Assembly: GCF_017815135.1 (NCBI RefSeq)
Contig: NZ_JAGJCF010000014.1
Span: 82,135 to 146,134 of the forward strand
DNA from: Jiella mangrovi
GTDB taxonomy: Bacteria; Pseudomonadota; Alphaproteobacteria; Rhizobiales; Rhizobiaceae
DNA length: 64,000 nt
Reading direction: 5' to 3'
In this document: positions 9,968 to 18,513 of the stretch, piece after piece
How positions within the stretch are numbered: the first letter of the stretch is position 1
Layout: every line of letters begins with the position of its first letter
The notes under the pieces: generated by a model
Seen by the model: only the letters and a program-made list of their open reading frames with translations
What the model was told of the DNA's origin: nothing
Database searches by the model: none
Translations under genes and position numbers: made by a program

Positions 9968-10846
9968 TCATCCGATCGGAATGACGTCGACGAAATGGTC
10001 GGTCTTCTGCGGGCCGGCCGTCACGAAGGAGCCGGCGATCGGCAGGGCGTCGGAATAGTCCCGGCCGACGGCGACGACGATGTGATCGTCGCCGGCCACG
10101 ATGCCGTTGGTCGGATCGAAGCCCACCCAGCCGGCGTCGTCGCCGAGCCAGACGTCGACCCAGGCATGCATGGCGTCGGCGCCTTCGAGGCGCGGCTGGC
10201 CTTTCGGCGGTTCGGTGCGCAGAAATCCACTGACATAGCGGGCCGGTATGCCGTTGCCTCGCAGCCCCGCGATCATCACATGGGAAAAATCCTGACAGAC
10301 CCCGCGCTTTTGCGCGAAAGCCTCGGCGACGCTGGTGCCGACGCTGGTCGCGGCGGGATCATAGGCGAACTCCTCGCGGATGCGCTTCGTCAGCGCCATC
10401 ACGGCAAGGCCTGCCGGCCGAGCGTCTTCGACCAGAGTTTCGGCGACATAGGCGGTGAGGTCGGCAAAAGGCGCGATCCGGCGCGAGGGGCCGAGATGGT
10501 GCAGCGGCGAGGCGCCGTTTGCCGAGCGCGTGGCAAGGGCATCGCTGGCGAGTGTCTCGATGTCCGGTGTCGTCTCGAGCCGGGGCCGGGCCCGCTGTAC
10601 GGCCACCACCGCCTCCATCACCACGCAGAGCTCGGTCTGCGGCACGAAGAAGGCGATCGTATCGACGTCGTTGCCGAAGAAATCCCCATCGCGCTGATGT
10701 TCGCCCGCTCGGGGCTCGATCACGACCCTGACGTTTCGCGCGGTCTGCGCGGCGTCGCTCACCGGGCGCACGCGCAGGAGATGGCGGGCGTCGATGACGG
10801 CGGAGCGATATTCGTAGACGATCTTCAGGCGGATGTCGTATTTCAT
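9968..10846 (-). CDS. Transglutaminase-like cysteine protease family protein
   Basis: The 292-residue protein has the bacterial transglutaminase N-terminal beta region (MKYDIRLKIVYEYRSAV) and a transglutaminase core. The catalytic Cys is in KRGVCQDFSHVM, the His in MHAWVDVW and the Asp in FDPTNG. Such proteins cleave or ligate peptide amide bonds. The ATG at 10846 overlaps the TGA of the upstream ATP-grasp/alpha-E gene by 4 bases, so the two are co-translated. This pairing is widespread in proteobacteria and is predicted from genome context to act in an uncharacterised peptide-modification pathway. The substrate is unknown. Confidence 0.92.
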   Translation of the reverse strand: MKYDIRLKIVYEYRSAVIDARHLLRVRPVSDAAQTARNVRVVIEPRAGEHQRDGDFFGNDVDTIAFFVPQTELCVVMEAVVAVQRARPRLETTPDIETLASDALATRSANGASPLHHLGPSRRIAPFADLTAYVAETLVEDARPAGLAVMALTKRIREEFAYDPAATSVGTSVAEAFAQKRGVCQDFSHVMIAGLRGNGIPARYVSGFLRTEPPKGQPRLEGADAMHAWVDVWLGDDAGWVGFDPTNGIVAGDDHIVVAVGRDYSDALPIAGSFVTAGPQKTDHFVDVIPIG

Positions 10847-13260
10847 TCCGGCCCCCCGCTCCATTCGGCCGCCGCCCGCGGGCTCGACAACAGATAGCGC
10901 TGGGTGATGAGGTCGGAGATCAGCGCGAGATCATCGACAACCCTGTCGAGGAAAGCGGTGTCCACCTCCGTGCCGTCGGCGGTCTGCAGCCGCACCTTGA
11001 GCCTTGCCAGACGGCGCTGCAGAAGATCCGGCGATTGGCCGAGATGGACGCCCGGAAGCGACGAGATGACATCCGCCAGGAGATTGACCTGAAAGGCGAG
11101 GGAGCGCGGATTGAGCGGATCGAGCACGGCAAGATCGACCACCGTCTCCTCGGACAGATCGACGGAATAGCGCCGACGATAGGTGACGGAGGAATCGGTG
11201 AAGGCCAATAGCGCCTCCAGGGCGCCGGCCGGCGGCTCGTCGGCGAGAAGGGAGGAGACCACCATCGCCGTCGCCTGGCCGCGTTCGAGCGCCCGGCCGC
11301 ACTGCATGAAGCGCCAGCCGGTGAACTGATACATGTTCTCGTGGGCAAGGCCGGCAAAGCCCGACATGTGGGTGAGGACGGCGCTGGTCAGGGCGACGAC
11401 GTCCTCGTCCTCTTCGGCGAGTGCGTCGAGGATCAGCGCGACGACGTCGTTGAGCGTGCGCCAGGCGTCGGGCGAGAAGCGCTCGCGGATGCGCGAGGCG
11501 GTGCCCGCCGCCTGCCTAGCCAGGGCAAGGAGGCCGCGCTGCGGCTTGCCGCCCTCGGTCTCGACGCCGCAATCTGAAAGGATGAGGGCGACGCGCGCCT
11601 CGAGCTCGCCCTCGCTCCAGCCCTCGCCGGCGCGGGCGGCATGAAGCCGCAACAGCCGCGCCGCCGTCTCGCAGCGTTCGGCATAGCGACCGAGCCAGAA
11701 GAGATTGTCGGCGGCACGGGCCGGAAGCGCCCCCGGCAGCCGCCGCGAGAAGCGATCGCCCTTCGCCCCGAGCAGGGTCACCGGCTTTGCGGCAGGCGCG
11801 GGCGAGGGGATCCACACGTCGATAGAGCCGCCGCCGCGCTGCATCGAGATCACCCGCGCGTCGCGGGAGTCGGCCACCCGCGCAAAGCCGCCGGGCATGA
11901 CGTGCCAGCCCTCCTCGTCGCGCATCAGGAAGGCGCGCAGCGTGACCGGGCGCGGCTCCAGCCGGCCGTCCTTGCCGAAGACCGGCGTCGTCGAGAGCGC
12001 GGCGATCTCCTGCCCGACGAGGGTGACGCCCTCGCGGGTCGAAGCCGGCACGGCCATCGACGCCTCCCCCTGCCGCGTGGCGGTTTCGCCCATCACCGGG
12101 AAAGGCGGGGCGCCGGGAAAGGCCGGGCCGAGCTGCAGCCGGGCGGCGTTTTCGGCGACGAAGCGGCGGATCTTCTCCTGGCCACACCACCAGGTGGCGA
12201 TCGTCGGAAGTTTCAGCTCTTCGCCGATGAGCGCCTCGGCCAGCGGCTTTTGAAACGCCAGAAGCGCCGGGGTTTCGAGAATGCCCGAGCCGAGCGCGTT
12301 GACGACGGCGAGCGCCCCGGAGCGCACGGCACGGCAAAGGCCGGGTGTGCCGATCCGCGAGCCGCCGAAAAGCTCCAGCGGATCGCAGAAATCGGCATCG
12401 AGCCTTCGCCACAACACGCTGATCGGCTGGAAGCCGTCGACGGTCCTGACCTCGGCACGGTCGCCATGGACGACGAGGTCGCCGCCTTCGAGGAGGAGGA
12501 GGCCGAGATAGCGGGCGAGATAGGCGTGTTCGTAATAGGTCTCGTTGTGAGGGCCGGGCGTCAAAAGGCCGATGCGGGAGCGTTCAGGCCCACCGAGCGC
12601 GAACAGCATCTCGCGGAACCGGCGAAAGAAGCCGGCGAGGCGCTCGACATTGAGGGCTCTCGTGATGTCGGGAAAGGCCTTGGAGGTCGCGACCCGGTTT
12701 TCCAGCGCGAAGCCGGCGCCAGACGGCGCCTGCGTGCGGTCGCCCAGCACCCACCAGCGGCCGTCCGGACCTCTGCCGAGATCGATGGCGATGAAGGACA
12801 GGAGCGGCGCGCTGCCGTTCGCCTGGCCGGCCAGAGGCCGCAGGAATTCCGGGTTCCGGCCGATGAGGATGCCGGGCAGGGTGCCCTCGGCGACCATTCG
12901 CCCTTCGCCGTAGATATCGGCCAGAAGCGCTTCGAGGAAACGCGCCCGCTGGACGAGGCCGGCGGACAGCGCCTGCCATTCGGCGCGGTCGATGACCAGC
13001 GCCGGATGGCCGAGCGGCCATTCGTGGCTCTGCTCGGCTCCCTCGCCATAGACCTGATGGAAGACGCCGGCTTCGGAGAGATATTGCCGCGACGAGGCAA
13101 AGCGCCGGTCGAGTTCACCTTCCGTCATCGCCGAGAGTTTTGCCATCAGCGGTTCATAATGCGGCCGCAAGACGCCCTCCGGCGCGATCATCTCGTCGCG
13201 GCCCTTGGCGGCCAGGCTGGCATAGTGGCGAAGAAGATCGGGTTCGGGAGGCACGGGCAT
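10843..13260 (-). CDS. Fused circularly permuted ATP-grasp / alpha-E domain protein
   Basis: The N-terminal part (about residues 1-480) matches the circularly permuted ATP-grasp type 2 family, formerly DUF404/DUF407. It has the segments GPHNETYYEHAYLARYLG and the family WRRLDADFCDPLEL. The C-terminal part, starting at LPARAADNLFWLGRYAERCE, is an alpha-E (DUF403) helical domain. In many genomes these are separate adjacent genes; here they form one 805-residue chain. ATP-grasp enzymes form amide bonds, and the coupled transglutaminase may act on the product. The start at 13260 has a weak ribosome site. The product and target are unknown. Confidence 0.9.
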   Translation of the reverse strand: MPVPPEPDLLRHYASLAAKGRDEMIAPEGVLRPHYEPLMAKLSAMTEGELDRRFASSRQYLSEAGVFHQVYGEGAEQSHEWPLGHPALVIDRAEWQALSAGLVQRARFLEALLADIYGEGRMVAEGTLPGILIGRNPEFLRPLAGQANGSAPLLSFIAIDLGRGPDGRWWVLGDRTQAPSGAGFALENRVATSKAFPDITRALNVERLAGFFRRFREMLFALGGPERSRIGLLTPGPHNETYYEHAYLARYLGLLLLEGGDLVVHGDRAEVRTVDGFQPISVLWRRLDADFCDPLELFGGSRIGTPGLCRAVRSGALAVVNALGSGILETPALLAFQKPLAEALIGEELKLPTIATWWCGQEKIRRFVAENAARLQLGPAFPGAPPFPVMGETATRQGEASMAVPASTREGVTLVGQEIAALSTTPVFGKDGRLEPRPVTLRAFLMRDEEGWHVMPGGFARVADSRDARVISMQRGGGSIDVWIPSPAPAAKPVTLLGAKGDRFSRRLPGALPARAADNLFWLGRYAERCETAARLLRLHAARAGEGWSEGELEARVALILSDCGVETEGGKPQRGLLALARQAAGTASRIRERFSPDAWRTLNDVVALILDALAEEDEDVVALTSAVLTHMSGFAGLAHENMYQFTGWRFMQCGRALERGQATAMVVSSLLADEPPAGALEALLAFTDSSVTYRRRYSVDLSEETVVDLAVLDPLNPRSLAFQVNLLADVISSLPGVHLGQSPDLLQRRLARLKVRLQTADGTEVDTAFLDRVVDDLALISDLITQRYLLSSPRAAAEWSGGPE

Positions 13261-13516
13261 CCAGATCTGTGGCGTGGATCGGACCCGCTATAGCACCTTT
13301 CCGCCCGTCCTGGCTCTCGGCATCGGCATTTCATGCTTCATGGCGGAGCGCGCTCGATTGCCGGGTCGTTCGCGAGGTTGTCGCTTCGTTCGACGTCGCG
13401 GCTGCCTCGCCGGCACCGAACTCGCTCGAAAACAAATATTCGCCTTCTGGTTGCTTCGGCAAATTCGTTCGAGTGAGGAGTTGCTTGTATTTGAAAGGGT
13501 TGCGCGACGATGTGGG
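13261..13516. other. Intergenic DNA upstream of phoX, nothing recognised before the Pho-like site
   Basis: The region between the divergent ATP-grasp and phoX genes is 350 bases long. It becomes markedly AT-rich over the last 100 bases, as expected for a promoter. Apart from the candidate Pho box listed separately I see no defined element. Confidence 0.35.
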
Positions 13517-13534
13517 CTGTCATCGCACTGCAAA
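13517..13534 (+). promoter_or_regulatory. Candidate Pho box upstream of phoX
   Basis: CTGTCAT-CGCA-CTGCAAA matches the PhoB direct-repeat arrangement of two 7-mers separated by 4 bases. The first half is perfect and the second matches 4 of 7. It lies about 77 bases before the ATG of a PhoX-family phosphatase gene, the expected kind of target. This is one site judged by eye. Confidence 0.45.
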
Positions 13535-13610
13535 GACCTTGGAATAATTCTATTCAGTATTGTCATTCGACATTACGAATCCGTAATAATCATTCGAAGG
13601 AATGACCTCC

Positions 13611-15554
13611 ATGAATGAGAATTTCGCGCTTTCGCGTCGCAGCACCCTGAAAGTCCTCGGCGGTGCTTTCGTCGCTCTGCCGATCGCCCGTCTCGCCCAT
13701 GCCGAAGGAACGGCGACCCATGAGGCCGCCGCCGGCATGCCCGGCACGGCATCGTTCGAGGGCATGAGCGCGCCGGGCCTCGCCGATCCCGACGCCATGG
13801 CCCGCGTGTCGGTCGGCTCGAAGCTCAGCCTCGAGGGCCCGGACAAGGCGAAGAAGATCTCCGACCTCTCCTACCACGCCTTCTTCCAGACCGGCGACGA
13901 GGTGCCCGACCTCGATGGCAAGCCCACCATTGCCGGCGGCTATTTCGACATTCACGGCCAGCCGATCATGGACCTGTCGGACCCGGCCGAGAAGCGCCAG
14001 TTCTTCTCCGACTGTCCGGACGGCATGGCCCTGCTCCAGCCGATCGAGGGCGTCGACAAGGCGGCGCTCGGCGTCAAGGGCAATCCGGTCTTCGCCGTCG
14101 TGCAGTTCGAATATACCAGCCGGGACCTCGCCAAGGACGACATGTATGGCCGTCTGCCCTCGCCGATCGCCGTCCTGACCCTCGATCAGGATCCCGACAC
14201 CGGCCATCTGGAACTCGTGCGCTACGCCAATGTCGATACCGCCGGCGCCCACGGCCTGTGGATCACCTGCGGCGCCAGCCGTTCGCCCTGGAACACCCAT
14301 CTGTCCAGCGAGGAATACCCGACCGACGCCTTTTCGGCCGATTCCGACGAGACGTTCCTCGCCTATATCACGAACCTCTACGGCGATGCCGAGGCGGTGA
14401 AGGACCCGGCCAAGGCCAATCCCTATCTCTACAACCACATCCCCGAGGTGCGGGTGAATGCCGACGGCAGCGGCACCATCACCAAGCATTTCTGCGTCGG
14501 CCGGATCTCGCACGAACTCATCCAGGTCTGCCCCGATGCGCGCACCGTGCTGATGGGCGACGACATGACCAATGGCGGCGCCTTCATGTTCGTCGCCGAC
14601 AGGCCGGAGGATCTGTCCGCCGGCTCGCTCTACGTCGCCAAATGGCACCAGACCTCCGGCAAGGGCCCGGGCGCGGGCGATCTGACCTGGATCAAGCTCG
14701 GCCACGCCACCAGCGACGAGATCGAGACCCTCGCCAAGACGCTGAAGCCGACCGACATCATGGACGTCGCCTATGAGGATCCCTCCGACGACAGCTTCGC
14801 CAAGATCGCCTATGGCGGCAAGGACAACTGGGTGCGTCTGAAGCCGGGCATGGAGAAGGCCGCGGCCTTCCTCGAGACCCACCGCTATGCCGCGCTGAAG
14901 GGCGCGAGCCTCGGCTTCACCAAATGGGAAGGCACGACGGTCAACGCCGCCGACAAGATCGGCTATGTGGCGATGAGCTACATCAAGGGTCCGATGATCG
15001 ACGGCAGCAGCGACATCAAGGTCGAGGGTCCGCTGGCCGGCTCCGTCTATGCGCTGACCCTGACGGACGGCCAGAAAGACGAGGGCGGCGAGGCGATCGA
15101 CAGCGAATGGGTGCCGGTGCACATGGCCGGCATTGCCGAAGTGACCGGCGAGGATCTCGCCGAGCCCGACGCCCTCGGCAATCTCGCCAATCCGGACAAG
15201 GTCGCCAATCCCGACAACATCAAGTTCTCGGAAGACATGCGCACCCTGTTCATCGGCGAGGATTCAGGCCTCCACGTCAACAACTTCCTGTGGGCCTACA
15301 ATGTCGACGACAAGACCTGCAAGCGTGTGCTCTCGACCCCCTCGGGCGCGGAATCGACGGGTCTCCAGTCCGTCGACAACGTCAATGGCTGGACCTACAT
15401 CATGAGCAACTTCCAGCATCCCGGCGACTGGGAGAGCCCGCTCCACGACAAGGTCAAGGACGTGCTCGAGCCGTTGATCGACAAGAACTTCAAGAACCGC
15501 TACGCGGCCCAGGTCGGCTATATCGCCGGCATGCCGCAGGCGCGCAGCGCCTGA
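13611..15554 (+). CDS. PhoX-family (DUF839) alkaline phosphatase-like protein, Tat-exported
   Basis: The 647-residue protein begins with a twin-arginine signal (SRRSTLKVLGGAFVALPIAR, ending near AHA), so it is exported folded to the periplasm. The body carries the PhoX hallmark CGASRSPWNTHLSSEEYP. PhoX enzymes are calcium- and iron-dependent phosphomonoesterases. The ATG at 13611 is preferred because AGGA at 13598-13601 is well spaced. An in-frame ATG at 13602 would sit on top of that site. A possible Pho box and a downstream terminator frame the gene. Some DUF839 proteins lack proven phosphatase activity, so the enzymatic call is family-based. Confidence 0.88.
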   Translation: MNENFALSRRSTLKVLGGAFVALPIARLAHAEGTATHEAAAGMPGTASFEGMSAPGLADPDAMARVSVGSKLSLEGPDKAKKISDLSYHAFFQTGDEVPDLDGKPTIAGGYFDIHGQPIMDLSDPAEKRQFFSDCPDGMALLQPIEGVDKAALGVKGNPVFAVVQFEYTSRDLAKDDMYGRLPSPIAVLTLDQDPDTGHLELVRYANVDTAGAHGLWITCGASRSPWNTHLSSEEYPTDAFSADSDETFLAYITNLYGDAEAVKDPAKANPYLYNHIPEVRVNADGSGTITKHFCVGRISHELIQVCPDARTVLMGDDMTNGGAFMFVADRPEDLSAGSLYVAKWHQTSGKGPGAGDLTWIKLGHATSDEIETLAKTLKPTDIMDVAYEDPSDDSFAKIAYGGKDNWVRLKPGMEKAAAFLETHRYAALKGASLGFTKWEGTTVNAADKIGYVAMSYIKGPMIDGSSDIKVEGPLAGSVYALTLTDGQKDEGGEAIDSEWVPVHMAGIAEVTGEDLAEPDALGNLANPDKVANPDNIKFSEDMRTLFIGEDSGLHVNNFLWAYNVDDKTCKRVLSTPSGAESTGLQSVDNVNGWTYIMSNFQHPGDWESPLHDKVKDVLEPLIDKNFKNRYAAQVGYIAGMPQARSA

Positions 15555-15618
15555 GGCCAGCGACGCCGGTTTTCGGCCTGCGCCGACGGTTGCAGGCTCG
15601 ATCACCGCAAAGGCTTCA

Positions 15619-15660
15619 CGCCGGCGCCCCGAGAAACGTTCTTTCGGGGGCGCCGGTTTT
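15619..15660 (+). terminator. Rho-independent terminator after phoX
   Basis: A long near-perfect hairpin with left arm CCGGCGCCCCGAGAAA and right arm TTTCGGGGGCGCCGG encloses a short loop. It is followed by TTTT. It begins about 65 bases after the stop codon. Confidence 0.85.
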
Positions 15661-15751
15661 CACCCGTCTTATGCAGGATCATTGGTCGGCGTTTTCCGAA
15701 GTCCGAGGGCCGGAGCTGATGGCGCCGGCCCGCTCTTTTTTGCAGAGACGG

Positions 15752-15771
15752 CGCGGGGCGATCCCCGCGCG
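15752..15771 (-). terminator. Hairpin after the TAXI binding-protein gene
   Basis: GCGCGGGG and CCCCGCGC form a perfect 8-base stem with a 4-base loop, 7-8 bases past the stop codon of the minus-strand gene. No T run follows on that strand, so it may stabilise the 3' end rather than terminate transcription. Confidence 0.4.
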
Positions 15772-15777
15772 ATCGAG

Positions 15778-16728
15778 TTACAGAAGCCCGGCTTCCTTGT
15801 AGTAGCGCTCGGCGCCCGGATGCAGCGCCACCGGCAGGTTCTTGGCCGCCGTCTTCGGGTCGATGGCTTTTGCCGCATTGTGGGCGGCGACGAGGTCGGG
15901 CAGGTGCTCGAAGAGCTGCTTGGTCATCTGATAGGCCAGTTCCTCGTCGACGTCGGAGGAGGTGACGAGGATGTTGGTGATCGCCAGCGTCGGCACGGCC
16001 GCGTCCTGGCCGTCATAGGTGCCGGCGGGGATTTCGGCCGCCTGGAACGGTGCGCCGAGCTTCTCGGCGATCGCGGCGGGGACGGCGACGACGGTGATCG
16101 GCAGCGAGGCGGCCAGATCGCGGATCGAGGAAACGCCGAGGCCGGCGGACTGGAGCGTCGCGTCGAGCTGGCGGTTCTTGATCAGCTCGACGGATTCGGC
16201 GAAGGGCAGATATTCGGTCTTGCCGAGATCGTCATAGCTCATGCCCGCCGCCTGGAAAATCGCCCGGGCGTTGAGCTCGGTGCCGGAGGCCGGCGCGCCG
16301 ACGGACAAAGCCTTGCCCTTCAGGCCTTCCAGATCGGTGATGCCCGAATCCTTGGAGGCGACGATCTGCACGTAGTTCGGATAGATAGCGGCGATGGCCC
16401 TGAGCTTTTCGACCTTTTCGGGAAAGCCCGCCTCGGCATTGCCTTCGGCCGCCGCCTTGACGCTGTCGCCGAGCGCAAAGCCGATCTCGCCGCGCCCTTG
16501 CGTGACGAGCTTGATGTTCTCCACCGAGGCCTTGGTCGACTGGACCTGCGTCTTCACGCCGTCGATGTTCTCGCCATAGACCTTGGCCAGCGCAACGCCG
16601 AGCGGATAGTAGACGCCGGACGTTCCGCCGGTCAGGACGTTGATGAACTGCTGGGCCGAGGCGCTGGCGGGCGCGAAGGCCAAGCCGGCAATGACGGCGG
16701 ACGCCGCAAGGCGCGAAAGATGTCTCAT
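15778..16728 (-). CDS. TAXI-family TRAP transporter solute-binding protein
   Basis: The 316-residue protein has a cleavable signal peptide (MRHLSRLAASAVIAGLAF, cut after SASAQ). The mature start, INVLTGGTSGVYYPLGVALAK, is the TAXI-family signature. These periplasmic receptors deliver glutamate-like or other organic acids to fused TRAP permeases. The ATG at 16728 follows a GGGAGGAAAT ribosome site. No permease is adjacent. The fused TRAP permease at 6150-8339 on the same strand has the right subtype, and the two may be a split system. The substrate is unknown. Confidence 0.93.
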   Translation of the reverse strand: MRHLSRLAASAVIAGLAFAPASASAQQFINVLTGGTSGVYYPLGVALAKVYGENIDGVKTQVQSTKASVENIKLVTQGRGEIGFALGDSVKAAAEGNAEAGFPEKVEKLRAIAAIYPNYVQIVASKDSGITDLEGLKGKALSVGAPASGTELNARAIFQAAGMSYDDLGKTEYLPFAESVELIKNRQLDATLQSAGLGVSSIRDLAASLPITVVAVPAAIAEKLGAPFQAAEIPAGTYDGQDAAVPTLAITNILVTSSDVDEELAYQMTKQLFEHLPDLVAAHNAAKAIDPKTAAKNLPVALHPGAERYYKEAGLL

Positions 16729-16931
16729 GAATTTCCTCCCAAGGGACCGAAGCGGTCCGTGGAAGAAACTTGTCACAAGGCGAGCCCCAAGCTCAAGCCC
16801 GTGATAGTTTGACCTTCGTCGCATCGCCGCGTGACATTCTCGCACGAGAGGAAGATTTCACTCGAAACCATCGCGACACGCGCCCTGCCGCGCCTAGATA
16901 GTGCGTTCACCGATCCCGCACGGAGCCGCAG

Positions 16932-17369
16932 ATGCTCAAGGAATTCCGCGAATTCGCCCTGAAGGGCAACATGGTCGATCTTGCCATCGGCATCATCATC
17001 GGCGCGGCCTTTTCCGGCCTGGTCAATTCGATCGTCTCGGATCTGTTCATGCCGCTGGTCGCGGTGATCACCGGCGGCGTCGACTTTTCCAACAAGTTCG
17101 TCGCGCTTTCCAGCGCCGTCACCGCCACCGGCCTCGAGGAGGCGCGCAAGCAGGGACCGGTCTTCGCCTATGGCCGGTTCGTGACCCTCACGATCAACTT
17201 TCTCATCGTCGCCTTCATCCTGTTTCTCGTCGTGAAGATGATGAACCGGCTGAAGCGCAAGGAGGAGGAAAAGCCCGCGCCGGTCGCCGAAGTGCCGCGG
17301 GAGGAAAAGCTGCTGGAGGAAATCCGCGACATCCTGGCGAATGGGGCCGGGGCGGAGCGGCGGGTCTAG
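16932..17369 (+). CDS. mscL: Large-conductance mechanosensitive channel
   Basis: The 145-residue inner-membrane channel opens under membrane tension to release solutes during hypo-osmotic shock. The N-terminal amphipathic helix and TM1 ([20 protein letters not shown]) and the TM2 region ([19 protein letters not shown]) are classical. The charged C-terminal helix ([12 protein letters not shown]) is also present. Length is normal. It is divergent from the TAXI gene across about 200 bases and appears monocistronic. Confidence 0.97.
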   Translation: MLKEFREFALKGNMVDLAIGIIIGAAFSGLVNSIVSDLFMPLVAVITGGVDFSNKFVALSSAVTATGLEEARKQGPVFAYGRFVTLTINFLIVAFILFLVVKMMNRLKRKEEEKPAPVAEVPREEKLLEEIRDILANGAGAERRV

Positions 17370-17781
17370 CCTGCCGTAAAATGGCTCCAGAATCCCGGAC
17401 CGAAAAGCTCATTCCCGCCATCTCGAGAGACCGGCAATGTCTCGCCGTCGTCGGTCGCGTGCCAGAGATTTCCACCCCGTCGGGCTTGCGGATCGTGGCT
17501 AGCCCCCGATGCTCCAGCCCATGCTGGCTTGGACAACGATCCGGTCGGTGCCGCTTGAACGCGCCGAGGCCCGAAAGCGGACCGCCTCTGTGAACCACGG
17601 CAAAGACCGCAAAGCAGCCCCGCGCGGAGTTGAACTTGCTGCAAGCGGAGCCGTTCGCCGCCGGGAGCCAATTTCCAGCCTCTCTGCGGTTGCGTTTTGC
17701 TACCAAATCGTCGCACCGTGGCCGTGTTGCATGCAACGCGCCGATTGGGTCTGCCAACTGCCCTCGGCGCAGGAGGTTCGA
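17370..17781. other. Intergenic stretch, no gene supported
   Basis: The 412 bases after mscL hold no convincing frame, hairpin or repeat. Its codon-position bias is weaker than that of the genes around it. It may contain a decayed gene, but I cannot assign one. It ends with the AGGAGG ribosome site of the next small gene. Confidence 0.35.
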
Positions 17782-18108
17782 ATGAATGAGTATGCGATCT
17801 TGGCTGCGACCTTGGTCGGCGGTGTTGCAGGAGGTGCGCTCGGTGCGCGCATTTCAGCTGCGCCGATGTGGAAGGGCGCACTCGCTGCTGGATTGGCTTC
17901 GATCGTACAGCTGGTCATCGGGGAGTTGGGTGATATCGAGGAGCCTCTCGTCAATTCCCTGACCTATCTCGCGGCCGTCGGGATCATTGGGGGGCGCTGG
18001 GGTATGGGGCTGACGGGTCGGCAGCTTTCACTGGTGGTGATCGGCAGCTTCCTGCTGGCCCTCGCCGCTGCGGTTCCCATCGTCTATTTCTTTCCATCCC
18101 TGGTCTAG
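17782..18108 (+). CDS. Small hypothetical membrane protein
   Basis: The 108-residue protein is almost entirely hydrophobic with about four predicted membrane segments. These include YAILAATLVGGVAGGALGAR near the start and LSLVVIGSFLLALAAAVPIV near the end. The start is well supported by AGGAGG at 17771-17776, 5 bases before the ATG. The composition is less GC-rich than its neighbours. I do not recognise a family. A YrvD- or TM2-like role is not supported. Confidence 0.72.
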   Translation: MNEYAILAATLVGGVAGGALGARISAAPMWKGALAAGLASIVQLVIGELGDIEEPLVNSLTYLAAVGIIGGRWGMGLTGRQLSLVVIGSFLLALAAAVPIVYFFPSLV

Positions 18109-18219
18109 CCCGCTTCCGATCAGACGAGCGGGCATGGCACTAAACGCCCTGGGCCATTCCGGCGAAGGGGGGCTCGGTCATGGCCGTGGTGTCATCGCTG
18201 CAATCCGGGTCCAGATCAT

Positions 18220-18458
18220 AGCGCAAGACACGATGCGCGACGGCCCGCCACGACTCGATCGAGAAGGCGTTTCGTTCAACGCTTCGTCATTCTCGGGCCC
18301 CGTCCCGAGAATCCAGAAACGTTCGACACAACAGAAGCTTAATCGGCGCTCGACATGCTCGGGACGGGGCCCGAGCCAGTAGGGCGCGGGCTAACCGGAC
18401 GGCCCGAGAACACGGGGCAGTCCCCCGATATGCGCCGTTCGACGAGACTGTCATGTAC
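18220..18458 (+). repeat. MITE-like 238-bp element, copy 2
   Basis: It has the same orientation as copy 1. The inner hairpin arms are at about 18287-18312 and 18355-18376. The spacer (AGAAACGTTCGACACAACAG and on) is nearly identical to the reverse complement of the copy at 33368-33605. The right end (GACTGTCATGTAC) keeps the terminal repeat; the left end (GCGCAAGACACGATG) is degenerate. It fills most of the 405-base gap between the small membrane protein gene and the dehydrogenase gene. Confidence 0.72.
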
Positions 18459-18513
18459 TGTTGGTCCAGATTGCACTGTTGTCCGCATTCCGGCGCAACC
18501 ACAGCCTCTCGCC

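Noticed and set aside
11641..13293. Long plus-strand frame opposite the ATP-grasp/alpha-E gene
   Set aside because: Shadow composition and no recognisable fold. The same applies to the long opposite-strand frames at 6657-8669, 13590-15122, 30268-32292 and 53895-56090.
15706..15740. Second terminator after phoX (GC-rich stretch followed by a T run near 15736)
   Set aside because: The stem is interrupted and the better hairpin at 15619-15660 already serves the gene.
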